A stretch of 64,000 nucleotides of DNA, taken from Nymphaea colorata. Taxonomy: Eukaryota > Streptophyta > Magnoliopsida > Nymphaeales > Nymphaeaceae. This document shows, in pieces, positions 27,247-39,798 of this stretch; positions within the stretch are counted from its first letter, which is position 1, and each line of letters opens with the position of its first letter. The stretch spans positions 25,686,131-25,750,130 of the forward strand of contig NC_045140.1 in the NCBI RefSeq assembly GCF_008831285.2. Direction: 5' to 3'. The notes under the pieces are model-generated. The model saw only the letters and a list, made by a program, of their open reading frames with translations. It ran no database searches and was not told the DNA's origin. Both the position numbers and the translations under genes were made by a program.

Positions 27247-27300
27247 ATGCTTAGTCTGCCGCTCTCCCTCCCTCTCCCTCTCTTTCTACGGGATTGTTAA
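27247..27300 (+). CDS. Possible upstream ORF of the HflX gene (17 residues)
   Basis: An ATG in the very strong context GCCACCATGC opens a 17-codon frame rich in Leu, Pro and Ser, starting MLSLPLSLPL and ending at TAA 27298-27300, which is 50 bases before the HflX start codon at 27351. If the transcript begins upstream of 27247, ribosomes would be expected to translate it and lower HflX output. The transcription start is not known, so it may lie outside the mRNA. Confidence 0.4.
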   Translation: MLSLPLSLPLPLFLRDC

Positions 27301-27350
27301 CCTTACAGCCGTTACAGTTCGATTTCGGCAGCCCCTGGCAGAGAGAGCAA

Positions 27351-30300
27351 ATGTTCAGATCAAGCTTTGGATTGCAAACCATAACCAAGCTTATCAAAAA
27401 CGCCATAAATTGCAGATTCTCGAGTGACCCATATGTCAGGGCCGTCCATTCTTCCCGTGTCTGGCACATCTCCTCCAAGGACGAAGAAGGGTATTCGGTA
27501 CATAAGGATCCCACGAGGCCGCCAAAGCTCTTTGTGGTTCAACCTCGTCTGAGGCCGGACACCCTATTCAAGGCCAAGCTAGATGAAGCGTTAAACCTCG
27601 CCAATTCCCTTGAAGAACAGAGAGATGGCGTCTTTTCTGTCGAGTTTGGCGAGAAGCAGGCGCCCCCTCATCTCGTTGTTCAGAACCCTGCTGCTAGATC
27701 ACTCAAGGCACACGCAGGTTCTATACTGCTTTCGACGGCTCTCTTTCTTCCGTTTCTTCGTTGTTTGTTTATTTTTTGTGGGTAGCTGGTGAATGGTCCT
27801 TTTAGCTTTTGGATGAAAAATGGTTTTCTTGCTTCCGTTCTTTCTTACTGTCTTACTCTGCTGAGGAAGCGTGAAACGATCTTTCATGTCTGGATGACAG
27901 CGTTGGTGGTTCTTCCTTCTTTCATTCTTCGTTGAGAAGTTGGGGAATGCTCTTTGATATAACGTGTGATAAACATTGATCATTTTTCTTGTTTCATTTA
28001 TTTCTTTCGTTGCTGGAGGGTGGGAATTAATCTTTCCAATTGTGGGTGACGTTTGAAGGGTTTTGTTTCTTTCCCTTTTTCTATCTTTTGTAAGGAGTTG
28101 GAGAATGGTCTTTCTCTGTTGTGGGTGACGAGCACTGATGGTTGCCTTCCTGTCTATCTTTGTTTGTTGCTTTTCTTTGGTGAGGAGTTGGGTCGTGATC
28201 GTTTTACTTGTGTCTGATAATCGTGGTGCTACTGCTGCTTCAGATACATATTTCGGACCTGGCACTGTTGAAACTGTGAAATATCACGTCAATGCTCTTG
28301 ACTCGGAGGCAAGTTACTTCTTCTATTCCTTGGCATTGTCTGATGGTTTCTATTCGTCGATTTGCCATGTTTATGAGCCTCATGGTTCAATCTTTTGGTG
28401 GTATAATTTCGTTTATCTCACCTGATGGTTCAATTTTTTAGCGGTATAATCTCGTTTATCTAACCTTGCTCAGCGGCGTTGGTTGACTTCAACATAAGCA
28501 TGCCTGATGGTTAAGTCTTTTGATCATCTGACAAAGGGGAAATGTTTACCATATTTCTTCATGAGATATTGTCTGTCATTGTGTTCAACAATGGGTGTGC
28601 CGTTTATCTTGTATGTATCGACTGGGTCATGTTAAAATCTGGTTGTTTATTCCTCATCCTCTGATCCGTTCATTGTGAATGGCTGTACCCTTTGGCCTCA
28701 GTTTATCTGTTTATATTTTCTGTGCACCTGTGTGGCATTTTCATGCCTCTTTCCGATTATGCTACTTGGTTGCATCTTCTTGTTTCAGTTTAACAATTAG
28801 GGGGTTTCTGAACCTAGTTCCATATTTTTATTAAATAGCAGTTTGCTTGAATGATGTGTTAATTTTTCACTTGCTTGAATATGTCAACATGCTCACAGTT
28901 CCAACTGGTTTGCATCTACACCTGATGTTTGAAAATACGTGTAATGGCATCTTTATTTTCTTTTGGTTAGTGATCGTTTTCCTTTTCTCGCTCTCCACTT
29001 TGCAACCCATACTATGTATTAAGCTGTTTGTGATCGTCTGAATCATGGTGCCAGGTGGTCTACCTTTTACGTTGCTTTTGCTGTCTAATGTACAGTTTGC
29101 TATGTTACAAAAGTGATCGCTTTCCTTTTCTCGCTCTCCACTCTGCAACCCATACTATGTATTAAGCTGTTTGTGATCGTCTGAATCATGGTGCCAGGTG
29201 GTCCACCTTTTATGTTGCTTTTGCTGTCTAATGTACAGTTTGCTATGTTACAATTAATGAAATTATCGTTTATCAACTATCAATGTTATAACTCTGACAG
29301 GGAGATTTAGATGCAATTTTTGTCAACTCAATTCTTTCTGGTGTTCAGCAGCGTAATTTGGAGGCAAGTCCTGTTCCTTTTTTTTCCTGATCCAAGAAAA
29401 TGGGACAATTAAGTTGAATGCTTCAGTGTAATTTTTTTTAAGTTTTTGCAAAACCTTTATACTTGTTCTACTCTGCAAATATGGCAGCGGGAATGGGGGA
29501 GGCCTGTTTTGGATCGTGTGGGCCTTATAATAGAGATATTCAATGCTCATGCTCAGACAAAAGAAGCAAAACTTCAGGTGCTCTTCTTAATTCTCATGAA
29601 CGATTTGTTCTTGACTATGGTCTTTCTTAACTTTTCTTTTTTTGGACAAGGAACTACATAACTGGAAGCCTGTTTTTTTATGTAGATGTTCAAAATAGTC
29701 ATCTTTTTGGTTCTTACTTTTTTAAGTCTTGCATTGAATGCCAGTCAGAGTTGGCAGCACTAATGTACAAGAGAACCAGGCTTGTTCGTGTAAGGGGTCC
29801 TGGAGGGCGTTTAACATTTGGAGCAGATGGTGAAGCTGAGGTTGTTAGTGCTCGTGGGTGAGTATGAAATTGCAACATACTTCCAGAGTATGTGTATTTA
29901 GAAGTAAGTTGTTCCAGTTGAATCAAATTTTGGAGTAAGCAGTAAATTTAACAGCAAAACTCTCCAAAATGTTAACAATCCAAGTATTTATTTTTCCCCA
30001 ATCTCCGCATAAGGTATGATACATTAAAGGTCTTGCCATGAAGATATATCTCATCTTAGTTGTTACATGAGTCAACAATGAACCTATGTCATGAAAATGG
30101 AAGAATTGATGCAAACAGCAGGTCGATCAGCCATAAAGTTTGCATTGTTAATACCAAAAAGATTAAGAAATGACTACAGGAAAAATAACTATTAGGTAAT
30201 AAAGCAGGTGGGAAAACGATAAATGGGAAGACAACACTAACGTTTCCTGCTGTCTTTCTCTCTCTCCCTAAAGAAACTGTTTTCTTTAATGTGAAAACTG

Positions 30301-33300
30301 TAGCCACTTCCATTATGTTATTGTTGAGTTGCTTTTCAGATGGCTAGTAATAAAAGAGCTTCTCTGTCTATCTACACAGGCACACACACACACGTGTGTG
30401 CATATAATGTACATATATAAAGGTCCATGATACAAATTTTCTTCGGCTTGTTTTTTTTAAAAAAAAATTGCTCGCATTCCTATTCTGTTTCCTGTACTTG
30501 TTTGATGATTTTCCCTTGATTTGGACTTTCGTTGACTATTTTTTTTAATATTTATTGTGTATTTGGTTTCATATGCTTAATGTATGTTAATGGTAAGAAT
30601 TTTTTGTTTGACCTGCTTCTACTAACCAACATGTTGATTTGGCTACCATCTTCACAGGAGGGCAAGTGGTGGACGTGGCTTCATCAGTGGTGCTGGTGAG
30701 ACAGAGCTGCAGCTTCAGCGTAGGAGGTGTTTACACATTTCTTTCTATTCAAATTGTATTCTGACTGGGAGGACTATAGTCTATATTATAACCCTCTTGC
30801 TTTTCTTAATTGCATGTAGTGTATGTTATGTTTTTCTACTATCGATTTCCACAGAAAAGTTTTGGCTTCTCTGCACATAGTATACCTGTGCTTTGTTTGC
30901 TTACAAAGTATTCTGTAGTAGAAAATAAGTATCAGTAATTCATATGAACTAAGAGACTTCACTTTCTTGTCCTGGTGATTATATGTTTTTCTATTTTCCT
31001 CTTTGGAAGGAAATAAGAACTTGCATCTTAACCTTGCTGATTGGCATTGCCATATGTAGGCATTAAAATTGTCAACCTTCAGGCAGAAGAGATATGTCAC
31101 CTGAAATTATTTATATTTTCAAGTAAATCTTAATAACCTGTGGAAAGAGAAAACGTCAGATCATAATTCAAGAATCAGTCATGGTTATTCAGAATGATCT
31201 TTACCATCATGGTTATTCAGAATGACCTTTACCATCAACAATTGGAATAATGACACTGAAGTGATAAGTTTTTGAAGGATGCCATAGGTAATTAAGTTTG
31301 TGTGTAGAACTGTAGATCTTCAATATGTGTGTCTAAACATAACATAGTTGGTAGCACAGAAGCTTGAAGAGGAAGGTTTACCTAAATATATATATAATTT
31401 TTTTTCCTTTAAAGAAATGCAACAAATGTAGATAAAAAATTGTAAATAGTTTATTGAAAAAAGTCCAACATCCTGGATGGCGTAATTGAAAATATGAATG
31501 GTGTCAATTGCCTGCTAATTTGTGAAAGAAAAATTCTGATTTGATGTATTATCGCGTTAATGTGTAAAACATTTACATATTCGATATTTTGATGATAAAT
31601 TAAGAAGAGGACATATGAAAGAAGTTGACTAATTTTATAGAGAACTCATAATCAAGTAAATGCTTAACAATTTATATAGGGTTAAATTTGTTCTATTCCA
31701 TATTGGAAATTTATGTAGATGTGTACCTAATTCTTGAAAAGTATAAAATTTCTGTTTGTCAGGGTTTAAGCTTGCTACATTACTCTTCTAGTTTTGATCT
31801 TGAAGAAATCTCTAACCATGGACCATCTTCCCAGCTTCTCATGCTTGGTGATGCAGCTTTGCCTTCCAGTGCAGATGCTTTTGGTTTCTTTTGTATTGAT
31901 TGTAAGCTAATCCAATTTTATATGGTATAATTGCAGAATCCTTGAGCGAAGGAATCATCTTTTGTCTCAGATTGAAGAAGTGCGTCGCACAAGGGCTTTG
32001 CAACGTGCTGCACGCAAAAGGCGTGGTGGTTCACAAGGCCAAGGTCTATCTACAGTTGCAGTAGTTGGGTATACTAATGCTGTATGTTTCACCATGCTAA
32101 CTCACATTTATAGTGATGTTGGTTAGTTGCTAAACTTGTGTATGTCTACTTTAGTTATTTGTGCATGATCAGTTGCTGCATTGTTGCTTAAGAAAATAAA
32201 GAAAATGTCCAGGTATGTTAGTTAAAAAATTACGATAGATGTTTCCAGAATCCAGCCCAAGAATTCACCGATCCTTGAGGATGATATAACCAATCCATGC
32301 TCCAAACATGCATGATGATATGGAGGAATAAAGAGTCTACTTGATTCTACTTGTTCCACAGAATTTTGAGATATTATTGGAGAAAATTTTGCTCTTGATT
32401 TTGTATACTACATGGTCATTATGTTAATGTGGTGCATATTTAATCCAAAGGTTCAAAGCTCTCTATACAGAGGCAGGAACCAATGCAGGTAAACTTAACC
32501 AAACAATAAAATCAACTTGAAATAATAAATTTAACAAGCTGCTGTTGAAACTGATATGTTTCGTCATCTGAACCTTGCCTCAGTACAATAAATACTGTTT
32601 AGACTAGAAAACTGATTTCAATTCATAATTTTAATTTTTAACACATAGAAAATGAATTTTAATTAAAAATTAGCGGGTTCATGCTGTAACGCAAAGGACA
32701 TGAAAGACAGCTATATTTGTTACCCAAGTTTTGATGATATGAGAAGCTAAAATTCCTTACGTGCTCATGGTCCCGGTTATTAGACATGGCCATGCACAAG
32801 TCCTGAGAACTGGAACAAGGAATAAATCACTGGTTTGGACATGAACTTAACCAACCATTTGGGACATTCCAGGGGCAAAAATCTATAATTCCCAAACATT
32901 TCTGTTACCTCATCTAACAGATCTGAGTGCACTGGCATCAATATGTCCAAAATGGCTATAAAGGAGAAATCTTTAAATGTGTTTGTAGAATTAGTTTATC
33001 TTCTGTCAGGAAGCATCAAATTGGACATTTTATATGCAATAAGTCACTAAGATTCTAGTCACATATTAGCCTGGCAAATGTAAAGAGACGCATTAAAGAA
33101 TTTGAACTACCAGATTCCATACTCATTTGAAAGAGCCAGATGACATAACTTGAATGAGAAACGTGTACAAGGTAAGGTGGTTAGCCATTAAGTTTAGTGA
33201 ATGTAACCTTTGTCCTAAATGTGTTTCCTTTTTATTTTCCTGAGTTTTCTTTTCTTTTCCTGATGTCTTTTGCATCACAGTTAACGTTTGCCATTACTTG

Positions 33301-35898
33301 TTCTGTCATGTTACATATTGCTACTCCGACCCTCAATGTTCTGGTTACAGAATTTTGGGGACTAACTGCTGCTTTCGTGCACTTTTTCACTCTCTCTATA
33401 GGGAATTTTTTTTTATCACTGCCTTGACCAATAAAAATTGCAAAATTTTATGGATGAAAATTTTGTAAGTTGATAGATGAAGTGTTTTTGAAATTATGCT
33501 GCATGTATAGGTGGTTCTTTATTGGTCTTTATCTTAATCAAATGACCTCACTTGCTTGTCTTGTTCATGTGTTATCTTTACACAGGGAAAATCAACTCTG
33601 GTTAGTGCCTTATCAGAAACTGACCTATATAGGGATGATAGGTATCCTTGAACTGTAGATTCTTTTGCATTAATTTTGTGCAAAGTTTTTCTACCTGTTT
33701 CTCTGTCCACAATGTGAGGCCCTTGTTTGACTTTTTGTGCACATCTAAACCGTGCAGATTATTTGCAACTGTAGATCCACATTTGAGAAGCGTAATTTTG
33801 CCTTCAGGGTAATTATGATCAATAAGGAGCCATGAGGACATTCATTCAACTACCTTTTTATAGATTAGACAATCAAATCTGCAGTTTAATGGAACCTTTG
33901 GTTTATTATGCAGAAGAAAAGTCCTTCTTAGTGATACTGTTGGGTTTATTTCTGATTTACCAGTTCAGGTAAAGGGCCTTTTCTTTTGTGCTTGTAGTAC
34001 TTTCTATTTAAGGTACATTCTTCCCCTAGAACCTGCCTTAGTCTTTATCAAATTATATGCAGCTAATTGAAGCTTTTCATGCGACATTAGAAGAAGTTGT
34101 TGAAGCGGATCTTCTAGTGGTATGCTTGCTTCAATGATGACCTAACTTGTAGAACTTGGTTTGTTTCTATTCTCTTCCATGTTTATCTGTGGTGATATAA
34201 GTTGGATATAATGTATAGTTGGTTAAATTTGTTTGTGGTTGTCCAATGCATGCTTGGTTATCAGTTAACATATTTTTAATGTGCATCAGATCCATGTGAT
34301 AACAAGCACATTTCTGTATTTCATATTTGCTAAGTTGGTATTTACAATATTATCCAGCTAATATCTGTCTTGCATTAGAAGCCTATCCTTATTTTGCTTG
34401 TCATGGCTATCCTTCAGAACAGTGAACATTTTTTTTTTTTGGGTTCCTTATGGCATCAAATAATTGGAAAGCTGTGTTCCTGTCATTATTCCCTTTAGAG
34501 CTTAAGCAAATATGACTATCTGTTTTTCATTGAATCTGTACAGAATAAGTGGGTTGTTAATGTTGACCTAGCAAATGTGACTGTCTATTTTTTTATTTAA
34601 TGCTGTTTTTATTGAATCATTGCACAATTACTGCACTTGTAACGTTGACCTCTCTGTGGAGGATGAAGATCATGTTTTATTAGATTCCTAAATTTGGAGG
34701 GTTTCTTTTAGGGTGCTCTTGTGCAGTTGTGCCTTGTTTAATATTGGTTGTTATTGGGAGGAATAGTTGTAGAAGAAAGAATAGTTCGTTAAGACTCTAA
34801 TTGGAGGGAGCTATAGATGAGTGATTATAATGGCATACTGGCTAAAGTGCTGAGTAAGATTTATACAGCACAGTGTACAATAGGATGGAAGTGGCTTACT
34901 ACTGTTCAGAGTCTCATGTGCTTTCTCGTTTGATCTCATATCTCTTGGTGGAGGCTGATAATTGTGCTTCATGTTATATCTAAAGTTGCTGGTGATTTTC
35001 TTTCAGTGTCATCATGCCTAGTGCCAGTTTTGCAAGGGTTTGATTAAGGTGAAAACTGTTTCTGTAGAAGAGAATGATAGTTCACATGAATCTGTAAAAA
35101 GTGTGAGATTTTGATTTGAATTTGTCCTTATATGTTCTGGTCACATTCTTGTATTCTCTGGTGGTGGTTCTTTAGTTTTAGGTCAAATGGCAATTACAAA
35201 TATGTTTGTCTTCATTTTGTAATACTTCTCATTTTAATTGTTGGCAGCATGTGTTAGACTCTAGTGCCTTCAACTTGGAAGAACAACGATCAACAGTTCT
35301 GCAAGTACTGCAGCAAATTGGGGTTTCTGAGGAAAAACTGCAAAATATGATTGAAGTTTGGAACAAGGTAATCATCATTGTACTGCTGCCTACAGAATTT
35401 GTTTATACTGCTTTTTATCATGCTGATAAAATAAATAGAACATACACTCAAACTATATTAGGATCTCTTCAGATAGATGTGCTTGAAAAGAAAGAAGATG
35501 CTTCTGAACTTGAAGACAGTGGTGGTCCTGGTGGAGCTGGAGAGAATTCTGAGTCTCCTGAAAAGAATAAGGACAACCTAGCCTTAGAGAGGTCAACAAA
35601 TCATTGTGATGAGGATGAAGCAAGATGTGATCTTCAAGAAGATACAGATGAGAGTGATCTGGAGCCTGAGGCGCCATGTAAACCTACTACTGATCATCAA
35701 GCTACTGATTACCAGCCTCCTCTGCTTCAATGTGTGAAAACATCTGCCATACTTGGAGTTGGGCTGCAAGAGCTTTTAAAGCTTATTGATGATAAGCTTA
35801 GAATTCATCCATCACCAGAAAGAAGCTTTGACCGCAAATGGAGGCCACCCGCAAAAGAAGGAAATTCTCAAATGGAAGAAAGCCAGTACCTGCAGTAG
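27351..35898 (+). CDS. HFLX: HflX-type ribosome-associated GTPase, organelle-targeted
   Basis: Thirteen exons give 558 residues: 27351-27717, 28244-28308, 29301-29363, 29488-29577, 29745-29857, 30658-30726, 31937-32081, 33586-33641, 33758-33808, 33914-33968, 34063-34119, 35248-35367, 35473-35898. Residues 1-45 are Arg/Ser-rich with few acids, a likely transit peptide, perhaps mitochondrial. The HflX N-domain follows (RPVLDRVGLIIEIFNAHAQT, GAGETELQLQRR), then a G domain: G1 GYTNAGKST (300-308), G2 in ATVDP, G3 DTVGF (347-351), G4 NKID (416-419), G5 TSA. HflX proteins bind ribosomes and split stalled ones; plant versions act in organelles. An acidic insert of about 70 residues separates G4 from G5. 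Two introns use GC donors. It resembles Arabidopsis At3g49725 more than the plastid At5g57960; this is from memory. Confidence 0.93.
27718..28243 (+). repeat. Degenerate minisatellite (about 80-bp unit, about six units) filling HflX intron 1
   Basis: The anchor block 'gaggagttgggaatggtctttc' in varied forms recurs near 27783, 27861, 27934, 28011, 28092 and 28181, spaced 73 to 88 bases. Units end in 'tgtgggtgacgagcattgatggtt'-like sequence and a T-rich 'tttctttcttcg' run. The repetition keeps the minus strand open for 188 codons, which is not a gene. Confidence 0.75.
28970..29253 (+). repeat. 143-bp tandem duplication in HflX intron 2
   Basis: Copy 1 (about 28970-29112) and copy 2 (29113-29253) both begin gtgatcg-tttccttttctcg and end tttgctatgttacaa. 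By eye only about four or five positions differ, so the duplication is young. Confidence 0.95.
31180..31235 (+). repeat. 28-bp tandem duplication in HflX intron 6
   Basis: The block catggttattcagaatga followed by (t/c)ctttaccat occurs twice back to back, with one difference. Confidence 0.93.
35368..35472 (+). other. Stop-free, frame-preserving intron 12 of HflX
   Basis: This intron of 105 bases (35 codons) has a GT donor and AG acceptor and contains no stop in the reading frame that crosses it. Retention would insert 35 residues between NK and ID of the G4 guanine-recognition motif, so it would spoil GTP binding while keeping the rest of the protein in frame. Confidence 0.8.
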
Positions 35899-38699
35899 AT
35901 GTTTTTTTCCATTAACATTACAGCCATTCAAAGCCCTCCACACAAGTAATCTGCTTGTGTCTGGTGACCAACCCAGAGGAATTTGTAGAAGGGATTTTGC
36001 ATTAATGTATACTAATCAGGCAGGTAAGACTTGTGGGCCAACTGTCTTGAGGAATCTCTCAAGTTGGGCTATGAGTTCACTGGTTCTCTGGCTCACTTTT
36101 CCATCCCGGAATTATTCTTGGCGGTTCTTGTTATCTGACTTGAATGGAACGTATGAAGAAACCTACGAAATTGTGTTGTGTAATTGAGAGGAATTCTCGA
36201 GCGTACTTGTAATTCTTGCAATGAACGGCTGCTAGGGGAGAGGCGCCCCCCCACCCCCCAACACCCAATTCTGTAATTCTTGTCATTTGTAATTATTATT
36301 GGTGGAATTGTTAAACAATTCTATTTTGTTCTTGGATTTCTCTATAATGGTCTGTGAAACCTATCGTTTGAAACTGTTTTCTACTTTCCAAATGGTTCAT
36401 TCTATCTTAGAAAAAAGGGGATGTGGTTGGGACATCGTCCAAGTGTCTGGACCCCCATGTTCTTCACATACTTTCTCCTTATCACCTGCTCTCCAGTTGA
36501 GGCTTTCACTGTCAAGCTTAAAGCTGCAAGAGCTTAATCAGCTGACATGATGCAGATAAAACAACTAGGTGGTCTGATTTTGAATTATGGGTGAAGCCAT
36601 CAGCATGAGAAAGCGCAAGCTCTGATTGTGGTCTCATCTAGAAAGGTTTTTTTCTATGAATTTCAATGATTTTTGGCAGCATTGACTATGTCGATTTGCC
36701 TATACCAGGCCATAACCGGAGGAACTGTTCTCTTAGTGATGCTGTAAGGTTTAAGCCTATAATAGCTGACAAAACTGAACCCTTTTGAACGAATTGTAAA
36801 CCACGGTTTCATTGTTAGCTTGAGGATTGCCTTTCTCAAAACCAACCAACGTGGTGCAATCTCTTGCAGAACTATAGACTATAGACTACATTTCTTTATC
36901 ATCTATACCTAAGTGACACTGCTGGATGGTCTGGGCATCAGTGTCAAGTTCCACGTTCAGCTTGAGAACCTGAAATTCATACCAAGAGAAATACCTCAAG
37001 TATTGTTTCTTTTCTAGTTTATGGTAAGGTTTCCAACTAATCTAAAGTTCATGCCCACCAAAATTTTGCAAAAAGCAACTTTCTGTTTCATATTTTTGGT
37101 ATTCTTGGTCCTGCAAGATTTAGCTTTGCTAGGTTCTGTTGAGCACTACGTGTTTACGCTTCAAAATCTTTTTCTTGTTTAGGAAAATTTCACCTAAGTT
37201 TTAAGTGGGCCACTTGCTGCGTCCGGTCACAAATGATCCAGCTTCATTCCTGACCTTTACACACCAAGGGGATTATTAAAGCCTATAACAAGTCGCTATT
37301 GCTCATTAAATGCATGAATTTCTGTGTACTTTTTTGTGGGTAGGTTTTTTTTTTTCCTTTTCTTTTTGGTGCAACAAGGTAGGCCTCTATAATAATTTTC
37401 AATAAAGAACATCTGAAAATTACTGGCGTAATTCGGTGGCAGCTAAGAAGCAAGCAAAACACATGACAACTCCTATGAGCATCACTTCTTGCACAAACCA
37501 AAGCTCCAAGTATATAATCTAAGGTCAAGGAGATGAGATGCTGGATAAGGTGGGCTCAGAATGCCGGACATGTTCAGCGTGTTCCTCGTTTGTGTCTCTA
37601 TGTGGAACACACTCTATGTACCCCACATCAATACGCAAGTCAAACATATCTTCTGGGATGATGTCTTTCAATCTAAATTCCTTTTTAGTTTAGGATTCAA
37701 GCAAACTGCACTTGGACCGAGAGACTTGGTTGCCAACGGCATAAAATGAACCCTGAGGTGAATACCCTTGCAAACCTAGCCTATACCTGTTTAGCTTGCA
37801 TGGAAAGTTAACTGACACTCATGAAAATAAACTAATTCCTGGTAAGCAGGGCTTCCCACATCTCAGTAACAGGCTGAAGCCCACATCCAATCCCTCGTCT
37901 TCGTAGGGTACATGGCCTTCTTTCGATATCTCGAAGTGCTGCTCAACTGCACTTCAACTTTCTCATCAATGGCCTTTTGCAGTACAGAAAGTTGATGCTC
38001 TGAGAATTCGATGGATACTGGACACCTACCAGCTGGGCCCCCATTTGCAGCAACCCCTTTAGGGATATGAAAGTAAACTAATTACCATCCTCACACCAGT
38101 GACAGGCTTTACCAACTGTGCCAAAACTCTTGAGCCGCTTTCCATTTAACTTGCAACTTTGTTCTTGTAAGTATGAAACCACCTGTATTTAGAGTCATCA
38201 AGATATTGAAAGTAAACGAAAATGGAATACCATTAAAAGTTCGTGTTCTTCAATCTCCACGCAATTACCAAAATTTCCGTCGGCAGCGCTACCGACAAAG
38301 GCATATCATGGGGAGCTTTCTTTGCATATTTGTTGAGATGGCAATGAATTAAATACGAACATGTTCTTGTGGAATAAAGTTAAGGAGCCTATGCGCAAAC
38401 AGTCTTTGTTTGAATGGAACATGAATGCAACGGGCTACCTAAAAGGACTGCAAGAGGGCCACCAGATGGCTTGAGCGACCCCATATTGATGATCAGGGAG
38501 TCAACATTGTGTAGTTTAGTCAGATTTTTTTTTATGTATTATTTAGGAGAAACCACGTTCAGGTAAAACCTACCCTTATGCTTTAAGGTTTTTGGCTTGC
38601 TTCGGGTATGAATAGACACATGGTACATCATTGAACTCGAATGTTTCACTTGTTACCATTTGTAGTTCAAAAAAATAACATATTGATGCGGACAATGAT

Positions 38700-38755
38700 C
38701 ATGGGATTCGAACCTCATACCCCTCCTTGAATATGAGCCGCCTCGCCACCTTATT
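38700..38755 (-). mobile_element. SINE-like tRNA-derived fragment
   Basis: On the minus strand, an A-box-like TGGCGAGGCGG (near 38750-38738) is followed about 30 bases later by a B-box GGTTCGAATCCC (near 38715-38703). Both polymerase III boxes match their consensus well, but the sequence does not fold into an intact tRNA in my reading. It is most likely the head of a plant SINE; the tail was not delimited. Confidence 0.55.
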
Positions 38756-39430
38756 ATGCTCTGTACTTAGTGGCTTCGTCAATAACATAAAATCTTGACC
38801 CATCAAGGCAAGATTTTTGTATTATCTTCTTGTGTAAAGTTAAGGCTGACAGGCCGCATGCTGGTTAGTTACAAGTGATGAAAAAAGTCGTAGGAGTGCC
38901 GTCAACGTTGAGCGCATTTCATGTGAAAGGTGATTAATGCATGCATGCACATGCACGCGCAGATGTTGTTAAGGAATAAAACCAAGATTGTGACCGTTAT
39001 CTAACCCCGAGTGAGTGCCTGCGTGGTCGTGCATTCTGTTCAACCGGAACCTCTCATATTTTGACGTAACAAATTGCCGATCATCGTTGTGCATTTAATT
39101 ATTGAATTGCTCTGGATTCGTAGTCTTATATATTGTCGTGATAAAAAAAAAATTAATGTATTCGGAATGTGATATTTCATGCTTGATCGTATTAGGTTGC
39201 TGAAATGCGATGCTAAAATCAGGTTACTTTAAAGAGTGCAATGTTTTTTTTTTTTTTCCTGTTTATTACCTAAGAGGAAATTGTGCGGTGACCTCTGAAA
39301 ACTCACTCCACAAAATACATAAATAAAGCAACAAAATTCTTGATACGTTTTACGAATTTGTTCCATGGATCAGAGATGAAGTTCTCGTTCATTTTACCTT
39401 CTTGTATTTTCAAATTTATTAAGTCGGGTG

Positions 39431-39553
39431 TTGTTTAATGGCTAAAAATTTAAAATATTGTTCCTGGGAACAGTCGCTATAGGAACATTTAGCAACTATT
39501 TATAATGCTTTAGAGATAAATTTTTATTTTTTAATTTTGAATTATCTGATAAC
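39431..39553. mobile_element. MITE-like element, family B, copy 2
   Basis: It starts with a taatggctaaaaattta block and ends with an aattttgaattatctgataac block, which is roughly its inverted complement. An internal 'caactatttataatg' block is shared in form with copy 3. Confidence 0.45.
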
Positions 39554-39798
39554 ATTTGATGTGTGATGTTTATATTACTTTTACCGAATGTTCATGGTGT
39601 TTTTAGAGACAGATTTAAAATTTTTATCATCCGACGACATATGATATATTCGAATGTCTCAAACGGAGTGAGGATGAGAGAGGGAGAATAACGGAAGAAC
39701 TTAGCAAAGAGGTGAAAGGGGACAGCCATACTAAAGCCATCTTACTTCCAATACATGTGGGAATGTGATGGATTATACGTATATATGACAGTTTAATC

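Noticed and set aside
27699-28265. Minus-strand open frame of 188 codons
   Set aside because: It lies inside HflX intron 1 and its length is explained by the degenerate 80-bp minisatellite; composition is low-complexity and no family is recognisable.
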